Below, piece after piece: positions 16,210 to 24,364 of a stretch of DNA of 64,000 nt. Numbering within the stretch: position 1 is the stretch's first letter; each line of letters starts with the position of its first letter. The notes beneath the pieces are model-generated. The model was not told the origin of the DNA. It ran no database searches and worked only from the letters and a program-made list of their open reading frames with translations. The translations under genes and the position numbers were made by a program. Source of the stretch: Streptomyces venezuelae (GTDB taxonomy: Bacteria; Actinomycetota; Actinomycetes; Streptomycetales; Streptomycetaceae); contig NZ_CP029189.1 in NCBI RefSeq assembly GCF_008642275.1, forward strand, positions 3,230,001-3,294,000, given 5' to 3'.

Positions 16210-17480
16210 CAGACGGCCACCTTCTCTGGTGCGGACGGGGTGGTGGAAGGGGGTACGGGCGCGGACACCGACCCGGTGGACGGTTCCGCCGGGGCGGGGG
16301 CCGGACCGGCTGCCGGGTCCGCGAACAGCCCCGCGCGGTCGGCGGCGTGCGCCCGCAGCCGGTGGACCGGGCCGAACAGCAGCTCGTCGGCCGCCGCCCG
16401 CTTGAAGTAGAGGTGTGCGTCGTGCTCCCAGGTGAAGCCGATGCCGCCGTGCAGCTGGATCGCCTCGCCCGCGGTCACCCGCAGGGCCTCCAGGCACTGG
16501 GCGAGCGCGAGGCCGCCCTGGTCCGGGTCCCAGGCGGCGTAGCAGGCCGCGGAACGGGCCGCCTGCACCTGCACGTACAGGTCGGCGAGACGGTGCTTGA
16601 CCGCCTGGAAGGATCCGATCGCCCGGCCGAACTGCTCGCGCTGACGGACGTACTCGACCGTGCGGGCCAGCGCCTGACCGGCCGCACCGACCGCCTCGGC
16701 GGCCAGGACGGCAGCGGCGGTGCGCCCGGTGGCGGCGAGCGCGCCGAGCGCATCGGCGCCCTCGTCGCCGAGCAACTCCGCAGGAACGTCCCGCATCTCG
16801 ATCCTGGCCTGTGGACGGGTCTCGTCCAGGACGGTCTGCCGGGACCGTACGAGCCCCGGCGCGTCCTCCCGTACGAGGAACAGCAGCGTACGGCTGCGCG
16901 CGAAACCGCCGGTGTGCGCGGCGACCAGCAGCAGCCCGGCGCTGTGCCCGTCGAGCACCTGGACGGCCTCCCCGTACAGCCGCCAGCCGCCGCCTGACGC
17001 GTCGGCCCGGGCCTGGACGCCGCCGGCCCGGCCACCGCCGGACCACTGCCCGGAGGCGTCCTCGCCGGTCAGCGCGAGGGCGGTGGCCAGCGCCGGGCCG
17101 CTGACGGCGAGGGCCGCGGTCAGCCCGCCCGTCGCCAGCGGCGGCAGCAGCGCGGAGCGCTGGGCCTCGGTGCCGAGAGCGGTGACCAGGGGGACGCACA
17201 GGGCCGCGGTGGCGAGCAGCGGCGAGGGCAGCAGCACCCGGCCCGTCTCCTCGCAGGCCAGGGCCAGGTCGGCGGGGGCGCAGCCGACACCGCCGTACTC
17301 CTCGGCGACGGCGATGCCGGGCAGCCCGAGCTCCCGGGCCAGCTGCAGCCAGAGCTCGCGGTCGTGTCCGGCGGCGGTGCGGACGGCGGCCTTGACCTCG
17401 TCGGGGCCGCAGCGTTTGCCCAGGATCTCGCGCAGGGTACGGCGTATCTCGTCCTGCTCCGCGGTGAAGGCGGCATCCAT
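16209..17480 (-). CDS. Acyl-CoA dehydrogenase, FadE beta-type subunit
   Basis: 423 residues with acyl-CoA dehydrogenase N-terminal, middle and C-terminal domains. RQREQFGRAIGSFQAVKHRLADLYVQ and IQLHGGIGFTWEHDAHLYFKRA are the hallmarks of the subtype that, in mycobacterial steroid degradation, forms alpha2beta2 complexes with a partner FadE. The partner is not adjacent; candidates are the two alpha-like genes at 33244 and 39436. The last 45 residues are a low-complexity Pro/Ala/Ser tail. Start ATG 17480 lies 21 bp from palindrome site 2. Confidence 0.88.
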   Translation of the reverse strand: MDAAFTAEQDEIRRTLREILGKRCGPDEVKAAVRTAAGHDRELWLQLARELGLPGIAVAEEYGGVGCAPADLALACEETGRVLLPSPLLATAALCVPLVTALGTEAQRSALLPPLATGGLTAALAVSGPALATALALTGEDASGQWSGGGRAGGVQARADASGGGWRLYGEAVQVLDGHSAGLLLVAAHTGGFARSRTLLFLVREDAPGLVRSRQTVLDETRPQARIEMRDVPAELLGDEGADALGALAATGRTAAAVLAAEAVGAAGQALARTVEYVRQREQFGRAIGSFQAVKHRLADLYVQVQAARSAACYAAWDPDQGGLALAQCLEALRVTAGEAIQLHGGIGFTWEHDAHLYFKRAAADELLFGPVHRLRAHAADRAGLFADPAAGPAPAPAEPSTGSVSAPVPPSTTPSAPEKVAV

Positions 17481-17500
17481 CGTCGGGCTCCTCCCCGTTT

Positions 17501-17515
17501 CTGACGGATCGTCAT
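17501..17515. promoter_or_regulatory. Operator-like palindrome, site 2 (CTGAC-GGATC-GTCAT)
   Basis: One mismatch from the CTGAC-N5-GTCAG consensus, 21 bp upstream of the acyl-CoA dehydrogenase/F420-protein operon on the minus strand and 82 bp from site 3 on the other side of the same divergent gap. Confidence 0.6.
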
Positions 17516-17582
17516 GTTAGGCCTGGCGGAGGCAGAAACACAGGGGGCGGCGAGGGCGGGTTGCGGGGCGGGGGTCTAGCGT

Positions 17583-17597
17583 CTGACGCATCGTCAG
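17583..17597. promoter_or_regulatory. Operator-like palindrome, site 3 (CTGAC-GCATC-GTCAG)
   Basis: A perfect match, directly followed by TATACC at 17599-17604, a -10-like box 8 nt before the ATG at 17613. The site would fall between the -35 and -10 elements of a leaderless promoter, a classic repressor position. Confidence 0.7.
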
Positions 17598-17612
17598 ATA
17601 TACCGTCCCCTC

Positions 17613-18824
17613 ATGCCTGGACCCACACCCGGACCCGCGTCCGGACCCGCATCCACAGCCCGCGCACGCCGGAGGGTCGCGGTGGTCGGCGTCGCCCTCT
17701 CCGACTGCGGACGGGTCGACGGCCCCACCCCCTACGCCCTGCACGCACAGGCCGCCCGGCGCGCCCTCGCCGACTCCGGCCTCGACCGCTCCGTCGTCGA
17801 CGGCTTCGCCTCGGCCGGCCTCGGCACGCTCGCACCGGTCGAGGTGGCCGAGTACCTGGGCCTGCGCCCCACCTGGGTCGACTCCACCTCGGTCGGCGGC
17901 TCGACCTGGGAGGTCATGGCCGCCCACGCGGCGGACGCCATCGCCGCCGGGCACGCCAACGCCGTGCTCCTGGTCTACGGCTCCACGGCCCGCGCGGACA
18001 TCAAGGCGCGGCGCCGCACCTCGAACCTCTCCTTCGGCGCCCGCGGACCGCTGCAGTTCGAGGTCCCGTACGGACACACGCTGATCTCCAAGTACGCCAT
18101 GGCCGCCCGCCGCCACATGCACGAGTACGGGACGACACTGGAGCAGCTCGCCTCCGTCGCCGTACAGGCCCGGGCGAACGCGGCGACGAACCCGGACGCG
18201 ATGTTCCGCGACCCGCTCACGGTGGACGAGGTCCTCTCCTCCGGCATGATCGCGGACCCGTTCACCAAGCTGCACTGCTGCATCCGCTCGGACGGCGGCT
18301 GCGCGGTGCTCCTGGCGGCGGAGGACTACGTACCGGACACGGCGAAGGCCCCCGTCTGGGTCCTGGGGACGGGCACGTCCGTCTCCCACACCACCATGTC
18401 GGAGTGGGCGGACTTCACGGTGTCCCCGGCAGCCGTCTCGGGCCGCACCGCCTTCGAACGGGCCGGCCTCACCCCGGCGGACGTGGACCTCGCGGAGATC
18501 TACGACGCCTTCACCTACATGACCCTGGTGACCCTGGAGGACCTCGGCTTCTGTGCGAAGGGCGAGGGCGGGGCGTTCGTGGAGAAGGGGCGCCTGCTGC
18601 GCGACGGGGAACTCCCGGTCAACACCGACGGCGGCGGCCTCTCCGCCTGCCACCCGGGCATGCGCGGCCTGTTCCTCCTGGTCGAGGCCGTCCGCCAGCT
18701 CCGCGGCGAGGCGGGGGCCGGGCAGGTCACCAAAGCCGGCGGCCGCCTCCCGGAGGTCGCCCTGGCCTCGGGCACGGGCGGCTGGTTCTGCTCGTCGGGA
18801 ACGGTCCTGCTGGGCCGGGGGTGA
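17613..18824 (+). CDS. Thiolase-like/Ltp-type protein lacking the thiolase cysteine
   Basis: 403 residues, Ltp branch of the thiolase superfamily: VAVVGVALSDCGRV, AEIYDAFTYMTLVTLEDLGFCAKGEGGAFVE and NTDGGGLSACHPGMRGLFLL are visible. At the position of the nucleophile the sequence is VGGSTWEVMAAH, without Cys, unlike the paralogue at 6893. Loss of that Cys is typical of Ltp2-type retro-aldolases rather than thiolases. No DUF35 gene is adjacent; the DUF35 at 21320 or 8049 would have to serve. The first 20 residues are a Pro/Ala-rich extension; leaderless start at 17613. Confidence 0.82.
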   Translation: MPGPTPGPASGPASTARARRRVAVVGVALSDCGRVDGPTPYALHAQAARRALADSGLDRSVVDGFASAGLGTLAPVEVAEYLGLRPTWVDSTSVGGSTWEVMAAHAADAIAAGHANAVLLVYGSTARADIKARRRTSNLSFGARGPLQFEVPYGHTLISKYAMAARRHMHEYGTTLEQLASVAVQARANAATNPDAMFRDPLTVDEVLSSGMIADPFTKLHCCIRSDGGCAVLLAAEDYVPDTAKAPVWVLGTGTSVSHTTMSEWADFTVSPAAVSGRTAFERAGLTPADVDLAEIYDAFTYMTLVTLEDLGFCAKGEGGAFVEKGRLLRDGELPVNTDGGGLSACHPGMRGLFLLVEAVRQLRGEAGAGQVTKAGGRLPEVALASGTGGWFCSSGTVLLGRG

Positions 18825-18866
18825 CCGTCCCCCGCCCAGGGGCGGTCTTGCCGGGACGGCTGCCTG

Positions 18867-19073
18867 CTACTTGCCCTCGGCGAGGGTGTGCGCCACGAGG
18901 GCGTTGGCGTGACCGTGCCCCAGCCCGTGCTCGGTCTTGAGCCAGGAGACGAGCTCCATGTGCTTGGTCAGGGGCGAGGACCGGATGAGGTCCTGCCACT
19001 CCCCGATCGGGCGTCCGTACTTCTTCTCGATCGAGGGGAAGTAGCTGGCGGGGCCCTTGGCTGTCTCGGCCAT
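18867..19073 (-). CDS. DUF4287-family small protein
   Basis: 68 residues, full length for the DUF4287 family: SYFPSIEKKYGRPIGEWQDLIRS then SWLKTEHGLGHGHANALVAH. The fold is small and helical, sometimes fused to DUF5655 in other bacteria. Function is unknown. AAGGAG 8 nt upstream (inside GAAGGAGACACG) supports the start at 19073. It stands alone next to the repeat-rich gap. Confidence 0.85.
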   Translation of the reverse strand: MAETAKGPASYFPSIEKKYGRPIGEWQDLIRSSPLTKHMELVSWLKTEHGLGHGHANALVAHTLAEGK

Positions 19074-19308
19074 GACGTGTCTCCTTCGCGGGGTGGGGCG
19101 GGGTCTGGCGTCTCGTTCCGTAGGTATGACTGCGACGGAAACGGAAACTCATCGGCCCTGGAAAAGATTCTTCGGAGCGGGCGGGGCGGGCGGGGCGGGC
19201 GGGGCGGCGCCGGAGAGGCCTGGCGGAGCGGCGGGGCGGCGGGGACGCGGGAGCTCCGGCGCGCGGGAGCTCCGGAAGGCGGAAGCCGCTCGGGCGGAAA
19301 TCAGAGAG

Positions 19309-19653
19309 GCGGGTGGGGTTTCCCGTCAGTCTCATCGTCTCTCCGGGGCGGGCCGGTCCCTCAAGGGCGCTCCTCCTACGTCGTCGCGTCGCTTCGCGAT
19401 GGCCTCCGGCCACCCTTGACCGACCGGCCCGCCCCGGAAATCCGAAGACTGGCGGGAAACCCCCAAAAGAACGAGCCGGACGATCAAGGATGAGGACGGG
19501 CTGGTCGGAGATGCCCGACCGGGTCCGGGCGGGCATGACCGAGAGGCGGGCCCCTCCGGACCCGGGCCCGGGTCGGGGGAGACGCACCACATCGCTACGC
19601 GCTCCTCATCTCTCAGCGTCCGACGGCCGTCTGGGGCTGGACATAAGCCGCCC
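19309..19653 (-). repeat. Dispersed ~340 bp structured repeat, copy 1
   Basis: Near-identical, in reverse orientation, to 20101-20438 and to 44700-45038. Shared blocks include a CTCATCTCTCAGCGTCCGAC segment at one end, and at the other a long imperfect hairpin whose arms begin GGGGTTTCCCG and contain CCGGGGCGGGCCGGTC, with a loop holding CGTCGCGTCGCTTCGCGA. It carries no gene. Confidence 0.8.
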
Positions 19654-19783
19654 ACGACCTCGGATGCTGTCCACCAATGGCGTCCGGCGACCGTCTGGAG
19701 CCGGGCGCAGGCCGCTCACGGTTCCGGTCCGGCTCTCGATCCGCGTCCGACGACCGTCTGGGGGCTGGGTACGGGCCGCCCAA
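19616..19783. repeat. Three degenerate 40-bp units at 63-64 bp spacing
   Basis: Units starting at 19616, 19680 and 19743 share GCGTCCG(A/G)CG(G/A)CCGTCTGG followed by a gggctgg-like and a gccgcc-like block. The first belongs to repeat copy 1; the others extend it outward, which suggests local tandem amplification of the repeat's end. Confidence 0.55.
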
Positions 19784-20100
19784 GCTCCGGGAGGTTTTCG
19801 TCGAGCCGCGGCTGATGGCCGTCGGGGGTTGGTGGGAGATGTGGATGGCTGGCAGTACGGCTGATCCGTCGTGGATGCGGGTCGGTGCGACTGTGACGCC
19901 ATAAACCCGCAGTCAAACAGGGTCAATTGCGGCATTTCGAAGGTCCTTTGGGTCGCTCACTCGCCCTGACCCGTATTCACGACGGAACTGCCGTCGTCTT
20001 GCGCCTTTTCACCTCGGACAGCCCCAGGACGCCATCACTGAGAACCTCGCGGGGCCACGGGCGGTCGTCGGACGCCGGTCAAGGGTCGGTCCGGGGCTGT

Positions 20101-20438
20101 GGGCGGCCTATGTCCGGCCCAAGACGGCCGTCGGACGCTGAGAAATGAGGAGCGCGTAGCGATGTGGTGCGCTTCCCCTGACCCGGGCCAGGGTCTGGAG
20201 GAGCCCGCCTCTCGGAGATGCCCGCCCAAACCCGGTCGAGCATCTCCGACCGCCCCGTCCCTGAAAGAAGGGACCGGCTCGTTCTTTTGGGGGTTTCCCG
20301 CCAGTCTTCGGATTTCCGGGGCGGGCCGGTCGGTCAAGGGTGGCCGGAGGCCATCGCGCAGCGACGCGACGACGTAGGAGGAGCGCCCTTGAGGGACCGG
20401 CCCGCCCCGGAGAGACGATGAGACTGACGGGAAACCCC
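20101..20438 (+). repeat. Dispersed ~340 bp structured repeat, copy 2
   Basis: Inverted with respect to copy 1, about 450 bp away, and in the same orientation as copy 3 at 44700. The right half folds as a long hairpin: the arm from about 20290 to 20340 pairs with about 20386 to 20437 at roughly 85 per cent identity, leaving a loop of about 45 nt with its own small stem (CGCGCAGCGACGCG). Confidence 0.8.
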
Positions 20439-20598
20439 ACCCGCATCACCCACCACCGCCCCGGCAGATCAGCCCACGCGAAGCCACCGCCCGACGTCAC
20501 GACCCCACCCACCCGACTCCCGCCCACCCGAAGCCCCCGCCAATCCCCGCCACACACCCCGCCAATCCCCTGGCCCCGCCCCCGCCGCCTGCTGTTCC

Positions 20599-21309
20599 AT
20601 GGGCCTCATGACCAGCGATGCCAGCGGATCCGGCCAGACCGGCGAAGCCGCCCCCGACGACTTCCACGCCACCCTGCACTCCCTTCGGGTGTGGGACTCC
20701 CCTCTGCCCGGCTTCGACACGGAGGCCGCCCCCGCCGAGCCCGTGGCCCTGTTCCGGGAGTGGTTCGTGCATGCCGCGCGGGCGGGACAGTTGGAGCCGC
20801 ACACCATGAGTCTGGCGACGGTGGACGAGCAGGGGCGGCCCGATGTGCGGACGCTGATGCTGCACGACGCCGACGTGCGTGGCTGGCACTTCGCCTCGCA
20901 CGCCACCAGCGCCAAGGGCGTGCAGCTGGCCGGGCGGCCGGAGGCGGCGCTCGGGTTCTACTGGCCGAGCGTGGGCCGCCAGGTCCGTGTCCGGGGCCGG
21001 GTCACCGCCTGCGGGCCCGAGGAGAGCCGGGCGGACCTGGCGGTCCGCTCGCGCGGTGCGCTCGCCGCCGCGCTCACCGGCCGGCAGAGCGAGGTGCTCG
21101 CTTCGACGCAGGAGCTGGCGCGGGTCTCGGCGGCGGCCTGGGAGCGGGCCGGAGCCGAGCCGGACGCGCCGGCCCCGACCTGGACGCGGTACGTACTGGA
21201 CCCCGCCGAGGTGGAGTTCTTCCAGGGGGACGCCGCGCGCCGGCACGTCCGCCTGCGGTACTCCCGTACCGCGGGCGGATCCTGGGAGCGCGACCTGCTC
21301 TGGCCCTGA
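20599..21309 (+). CDS. Pyridoxamine 5'-phosphate oxidase-family protein (PdxH-like)
   Basis: 236 residues with the FMN-binding split barrel. RTLMLHDADVRGWHFASHATSAKG and LGFYWPSVGRQVRVRGRV correspond to PdxH's FMN- and PLP-contact blocks, and the C-terminal half keeps the PdxH-type dimerisation region (VEFFQGDAARRHVRLRY). It probably oxidises pyridoxamine or pyridoxine phosphate, but several paralogues of this fold act on other substrates. ATG 20599 and ATG 20608 are both possible starts; neither has a clear ribosome-binding site. It converges on the DUF35 gene. Confidence 0.8.
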   Translation: MGLMTSDASGSGQTGEAAPDDFHATLHSLRVWDSPLPGFDTEAAPAEPVALFREWFVHAARAGQLEPHTMSLATVDEQGRPDVRTLMLHDADVRGWHFASHATSAKGVQLAGRPEAALGFYWPSVGRQVRVRGRVTACGPEESRADLAVRSRGALAAALTGRQSEVLASTQELARVSAAAWERAGAEPDAPAPTWTRYVLDPAEVEFFQGDAARRHVRLRYSRTAGGSWERDLLWP

Positions 21310-21319
21310 TCCCCGGACG

Positions 21320-21745
21320 TCAGTGCGGCGGTGCCGGCCGGAAGACCGCCACCCACACCCCGTCCGCGGCCTCGCGGAAGGTGACCGTCAACGGCATGCC
21401 GATGCGCAGGGCCGCCGCCTCGCAGTCCACCACCTCGGTCATCATCCGCGGGCCCTCGGCGAGGTCGACGACCGCCGCCGTGTAGGGGACGCGCGTGCCG
21501 AACGGCGGGAGGTCGTTGCGGTGGATCACCGACCACGTGTAGAGGGCGGCCCGGCCGCTCGCCGGCTCCCACGTCACGCGCTCCTCGCCCGCCCAGCAGA
21601 ACGGGCAGAACTCGCGCGGGTAGTGGTGGGCCCGGCCGCAGTCGGCGCAGCGCCGCAGCAGCAGTCGGCCCTCGGCCGCCGCGTCCCAGTAGGGGCGGGT
21701 GAACTCGTCCACCTCGGGGAGGTCGTACCGCGCGGTGCCGCTCAC
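21320..21745 (-). CDS. DUF35 OB-fold zinc protein (second copy)
   Basis: 141 residues. A zinc ribbon with Cys pairs CADC and CPFC precedes an OB-fold (about 65-138, with YTWSVIHRNDLPPFGTRVPYTAAVVDL). Like the copy at 8049 it should partner a Ltp/thiolase enzyme. Here it is cotranscribed with a DoxX-like membrane protein: its GTG overlaps the DoxX stop by 4 nt (GTGA at 21745-21742). The logical partner is the Cys-less Ltp at 17613, which has no adjacent DUF35. Under palindrome site 4. Confidence 0.85.
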   Translation of the reverse strand: MSGTARYDLPEVDEFTRPYWDAAAEGRLLLRRCADCGRAHHYPREFCPFCWAGEERVTWEPASGRAALYTWSVIHRNDLPPFGTRVPYTAAVVDLAEGPRMMTEVVDCEAAALRIGMPLTVTFREAADGVWVAVFRPAPPH

Positions 21746-22194
21746 AGGAAGAGTCCGATCGCCGCGTCGAGGGACCAGGTCTGCCAGGACATGGCGAGGA
21801 GCGCGACGAGGGAGATGAGGGCCATCATCGCGTTCTGGCCCTGCTCGGCCCAGTCGTGGATCATCAGCACCAGGTAGAGCAGGTTCAGCAGGAGTCCGCC
21901 GACCAGGGCGACAGGCGTCAGGAAGCCGAGGACGAGGCCCAGCCCGAGGGCGAGTTCCGCGTAGACGACGATGTACGCCATCGCCTTCGGCCGCGGTGCG
22001 ACGACCAGCTCGAAGCCGCCCTTGACGAAGGTCCAGCGGTGTTTGCCGGCGACGTCGGCGGCCCAGGCGATGCCGGTGCCGCGCTCGAACCAGCCCTTCT
22101 TGTCCTTGTGCCGCCAGCTCTCCAGCCACCACAGGCCGAGGCCTATCCGGAGCACGGCGAGCCATTCGGCCCCACTGAGCCAGATGGTCTGCAT
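21742..22194 (-). CDS. DoxX-like integral membrane protein
   Basis: 150 residues with four predicted helices: an N-terminal LAVLRIGLGLWWLES, then AYIVVYAELALGLGLVLGF, LTPVALVGGLLLNLLYLVLMI and AMMALISLVALLAMSW. The DoxX family comprises small quinone- or thiol-linked membrane proteins of uncertain function. The start is placed at MQTIWLSGAEW (22194), 42 bp from palindrome site 4. Coupling to a DUF35 gene is unusual and suggests a membrane-linked step in the catabolic pathway. Confidence 0.78.
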   Translation of the reverse strand: MQTIWLSGAEWLAVLRIGLGLWWLESWRHKDKKGWFERGTGIAWAADVAGKHRWTFVKGGFELVVAPRPKAMAYIVVYAELALGLGLVLGFLTPVALVGGLLLNLLYLVLMIHDWAEQGQNAMMALISLVALLAMSWQTWSLDAAIGLFL

Positions 22195-22236
22195 CGGCGG
22201 CCCCCACCCCTCTCGCGATCGACGCGCACGCTCTAT

Positions 22237-22251
22237 CTGACGGTACGTCAG
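22237..22251. promoter_or_regulatory. Operator-like palindrome, site 4 (CTGAC-GGTAC-GTCAG)
   Basis: Perfect match, extended to TCTGAC...GTCAG, 42 bp upstream of the DoxX/DUF35 operon. The divergent monooxygenase gene starts 135 bp away with its own leaderless promoter, so control is probably of the minus-strand operon. Confidence 0.7.
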
Positions 22252-22386
22252 TTCAGCGGATCCGGAGCGTTCGCGCAAGGCCCCTGCGGGCCACCGGTCG
22301 CGAGCCCGCGCGCCGTGATCGATCCGCAATCGATTCCCCGCCCGACCGAGACCCATGAACCCAGCGTGGCGATACGATCACACCTC

Positions 22387-23574
22387 ATGCCCGGAGACCC
22401 CACAGCACCCGACATGACCACCCAGCCCCGCCCCGTGTACGTGATCGGGGCCGGCCCCGGCGGCCTCGCCGCCGCCGCCGCGCTGCGCGCCCGCGGGGTC
22501 CGCGCGGTGGTCGTCGAGAAGTCCGACGCGGTCGGTGCGTCCTGGCGGCAGCACTACGACCGGCTGCGCCTGCACACCACGCGCCGGCTCTCCGCCCTCC
22601 CGGGCCTGGCCATGCCGCGCCGCTTCGGGCGCTGGGTCTCCCGGGACGACGTCGTGCGCTACCTGGAGAAGTACGCAGAGTTCCACGAGCTGGAGCTGGT
22701 CACCGGCGTGGAGGTCACCCGGATCGAACCCGCCGCCCCCGACTCCGAGGGCGGCTGGACCCTGCACGCCAGCGGCGGCCGCGAACTGGCGGCCGCGGCC
22801 GTCGTCGTCGCCACCGGGTTCAACCACACGCCCGCGCTCCCCGACTGGCCGGGCCGGGACACGTACGAGGGCCGGCTGCTGCACGCCCGTGAGTACCGCA
22901 ACCCCCAGCCGTACGCGGGCCAGGACGTGCTCGTCGTCGGCGTCGGCAACACCGGCGCCGAGATAGCCGTCGACCTCGTCGAGGGCGGCGCGGCGCGGGT
23001 GCGGCTCGCCGTGCGCACCGCGCCGCACATCATGCGCCGCTCCACCGCCGGCTGGCCGGCCCAGCGCAGCGGGATCCTCGTACGCCGGCTGCCCGCGCGG
23101 CTCGTGGACCGGCTGGGCGCGCTCGTCGCGAAGGCCTCCGTCCCGGACCTGTCGGCGTACGGGCTCCCGCGCCCGGCCACCGGCCTGTACAGCAGGGTCA
23201 AGCAGGGGTCGATACCGGTTCAGGACGTCGGCCTGATCGACGCGGTCCGCAGCGGCAGGGTCGAACCGGTGGCGGCCGTCCAGGCCTTCGACGGCGCCGA
23301 GGTGGTGCTCGCGGACGGTTCGCGGATCGCTCCGGACGCGGTGATCGCGGCGACCGGTTACCGCCGGGCCCTGGAGGGGCTGGTCGGCCACCTGGGGGTG
23401 CTCGACGAGCGCGGCCGGCCGCGCACGCACGGCGCCCGCGCCGCCGCGGGGGCCGACGGCCTGTACTTCACCGGCTTCACCAACCCCATCAGCGGCATGT
23501 TCCGCGAGATGGCGATGGACGCGGAGAAGATCGCCAGGGCCATTGCCCGCCGCGCCGCCGAGGGGGCGCGGTGA
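22387..23574 (+). CDS. Flavin-dependent monooxygenase (FMO/BVMO-like)
   Basis: 395 residues. The FAD-binding motif GAGPGGLAAAAAL is near the N-terminus (about 21-33). GVGNTGAEIAVDL (about 180-192) is the NADPH Rossmann motif. An ATGFNHTP-type segment lies between them and a second ATGYRRAL near 320. This is the two-dinucleotide layout of group B flavin monooxygenases, but the canonical FxGxxxHxxxW Baeyer-Villiger fingerprint is not obvious, so N- or S-oxidation or a general oxidoreductase role is possible. TACGAT (22373-22378) 8 nt before ATG 22387 marks a leaderless start. The next gene overlaps its stop by 4 nt. Confidence 0.82.
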   Translation: MPGDPTAPDMTTQPRPVYVIGAGPGGLAAAAALRARGVRAVVVEKSDAVGASWRQHYDRLRLHTTRRLSALPGLAMPRRFGRWVSRDDVVRYLEKYAEFHELELVTGVEVTRIEPAAPDSEGGWTLHASGGRELAAAAVVVATGFNHTPALPDWPGRDTYEGRLLHAREYRNPQPYAGQDVLVVGVGNTGAEIAVDLVEGGAARVRLAVRTAPHIMRRSTAGWPAQRSGILVRRLPARLVDRLGALVAKASVPDLSAYGLPRPATGLYSRVKQGSIPVQDVGLIDAVRSGRVEPVAAVQAFDGAEVVLADGSRIAPDAVIAATGYRRALEGLVGHLGVLDERGRPRTHGARAAAGADGLYFTGFTNPISGMFREMAMDAEKIARAIARRAAEGAR

Positions 23575-24143
23575 GCAACTCCGACGCCGCCGCGGTCCTG
23601 ACGACACCGGACCTGGCGCAGGCGCTGCGCGCCGTGCGCACCCTGCTGGACATCGCGGACACCACGGGCGGGGAGGTCGACTTCGAGGCGGTGATCCGGT
23701 CGCCGGAGGTTCTGGCCCGTGTGCGCGAGGTACTGCCCGCCCTGAAGTGGTCGGCCGCGGCCGGAGGGGAGCACGGCTCGTCGGACGCCGGCGACGACCC
23801 GGTGCGGTGCCTTCCGGTCTCGGTCTTCGACTGGTGCCACCCGCTCGATCTCGCCGAGCCGTTCGTCGCCGCGCTGGGCCCCGATCCGGCGGCCGTCCGG
23901 TTCGATCTGGAGGCGTGGCCCGCGGTGCCCGAGGCCGGACTGGGGCGCGTCTCGCAGAAGTACGCGTACCTCACGCTCTCGGTCAACTCCCGTGACCTCT
24001 ACCAGTGCGAGCCGTCCGGGGACCACACCGTCCACGTGCACGTGCGGAACGCCGCGCTCGCCGAGGACACCGCGCGCATCGGGTGGCTCGCGGACCGGAT
24101 CGGCGGCCGGTTCGCCGGCCGGGTGGAGTCGGCGCCCCTGTGA
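23571..24143 (+). CDS. Conserved hypothetical protein, coupled to the monooxygenase
   Basis: 190 residues, soluble, no family recognised. Notable segments: a helical N-terminus (LTTPDLAQALRAVRTLLDIA), a Cys-containing core (VRCLPVSVFDWCHPLDLAEPF), a WPAVPEAGLGRVSQKYAYLTLSV stretch and a beta-rich C-terminus (HTVHVHVRNAALAEDTARIG). Its GTG start overlaps the monooxygenase TGA (GTGA at 23571-23574), so the two are translationally coupled and it may be an accessory subunit. Codon use is like its neighbours. Confidence 0.75.
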   Translation: MSNSDAAAVLTTPDLAQALRAVRTLLDIADTTGGEVDFEAVIRSPEVLARVREVLPALKWSAAAGGEHGSSDAGDDPVRCLPVSVFDWCHPLDLAEPFVAALGPDPAAVRFDLEAWPAVPEAGLGRVSQKYAYLTLSVNSRDLYQCEPSGDHTVHVHVRNAALAEDTARIGWLADRIGGRFAGRVESAPL

Positions 24144-24279
24144 GCGGCCGGGCGGCCGGGCAGGGCGCACACGCCCGGTCGGCGCATCGGCCGAATCGCG
24201 CCCTGGACCGGTCCCGGCGGGATCTGCCACCGTTCACTTCACCACACCACCTCCACACCTTTCCTGCGCAGCCCTGTTC

Positions 24280-24294
24280 CTGACGGCACGTCAG
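24280..24294. promoter_or_regulatory. Operator-like palindrome, site 5a (CTGAC-GGCAC-GTCAG)
   Basis: Perfect match and the first of two palindromes 24 bp apart, centre to centre, before the ADP-forming acyl-CoA ligase gene. Confidence 0.7.
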
Positions 24295-24303
24295 TTCAGT
24301 AAT

Positions 24304-24318
24304 CTGACTACACGTCAG
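24304..24318. promoter_or_regulatory. Operator-like palindrome, site 5b (CTGAC-TACAC-GTCAG)
   Basis: Perfect match. With site 5a this is the only tandem arrangement in the island. The 24-bp spacing is a little over two helical turns, so two dimers could bind on nearly the same face, perhaps giving tighter or graded control. Confidence 0.7.
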
Positions 24319-24364
24319 TTATTGCGTTCCATCGAGGTTCATCGAGCAGGAGTGGGCGGCAACG

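Larger units (their letters stand above)
19074..20598. other. 1.5-kb gene-poor gap filled with repeats
   Basis: No convincing gene is seen. The gap holds a GGGGCGGGC run (19180-19210), two inverted copies of a ~340 bp structured repeat (19309-19653 and 20101-20438), and three degenerate 40-bp units between them. Short open frames here lack codon bias and conserved motifs. Positions 19870-20060 show nothing recognisable. Confidence 0.6.

Noticed and set aside
19309..20438. Insertion sequence with inverted repeats
   Set aside because: The two inverted copies flank only ~450 bp of non-coding DNA, with no transposase frame and no obvious target-site duplication; better described as a repeat family.
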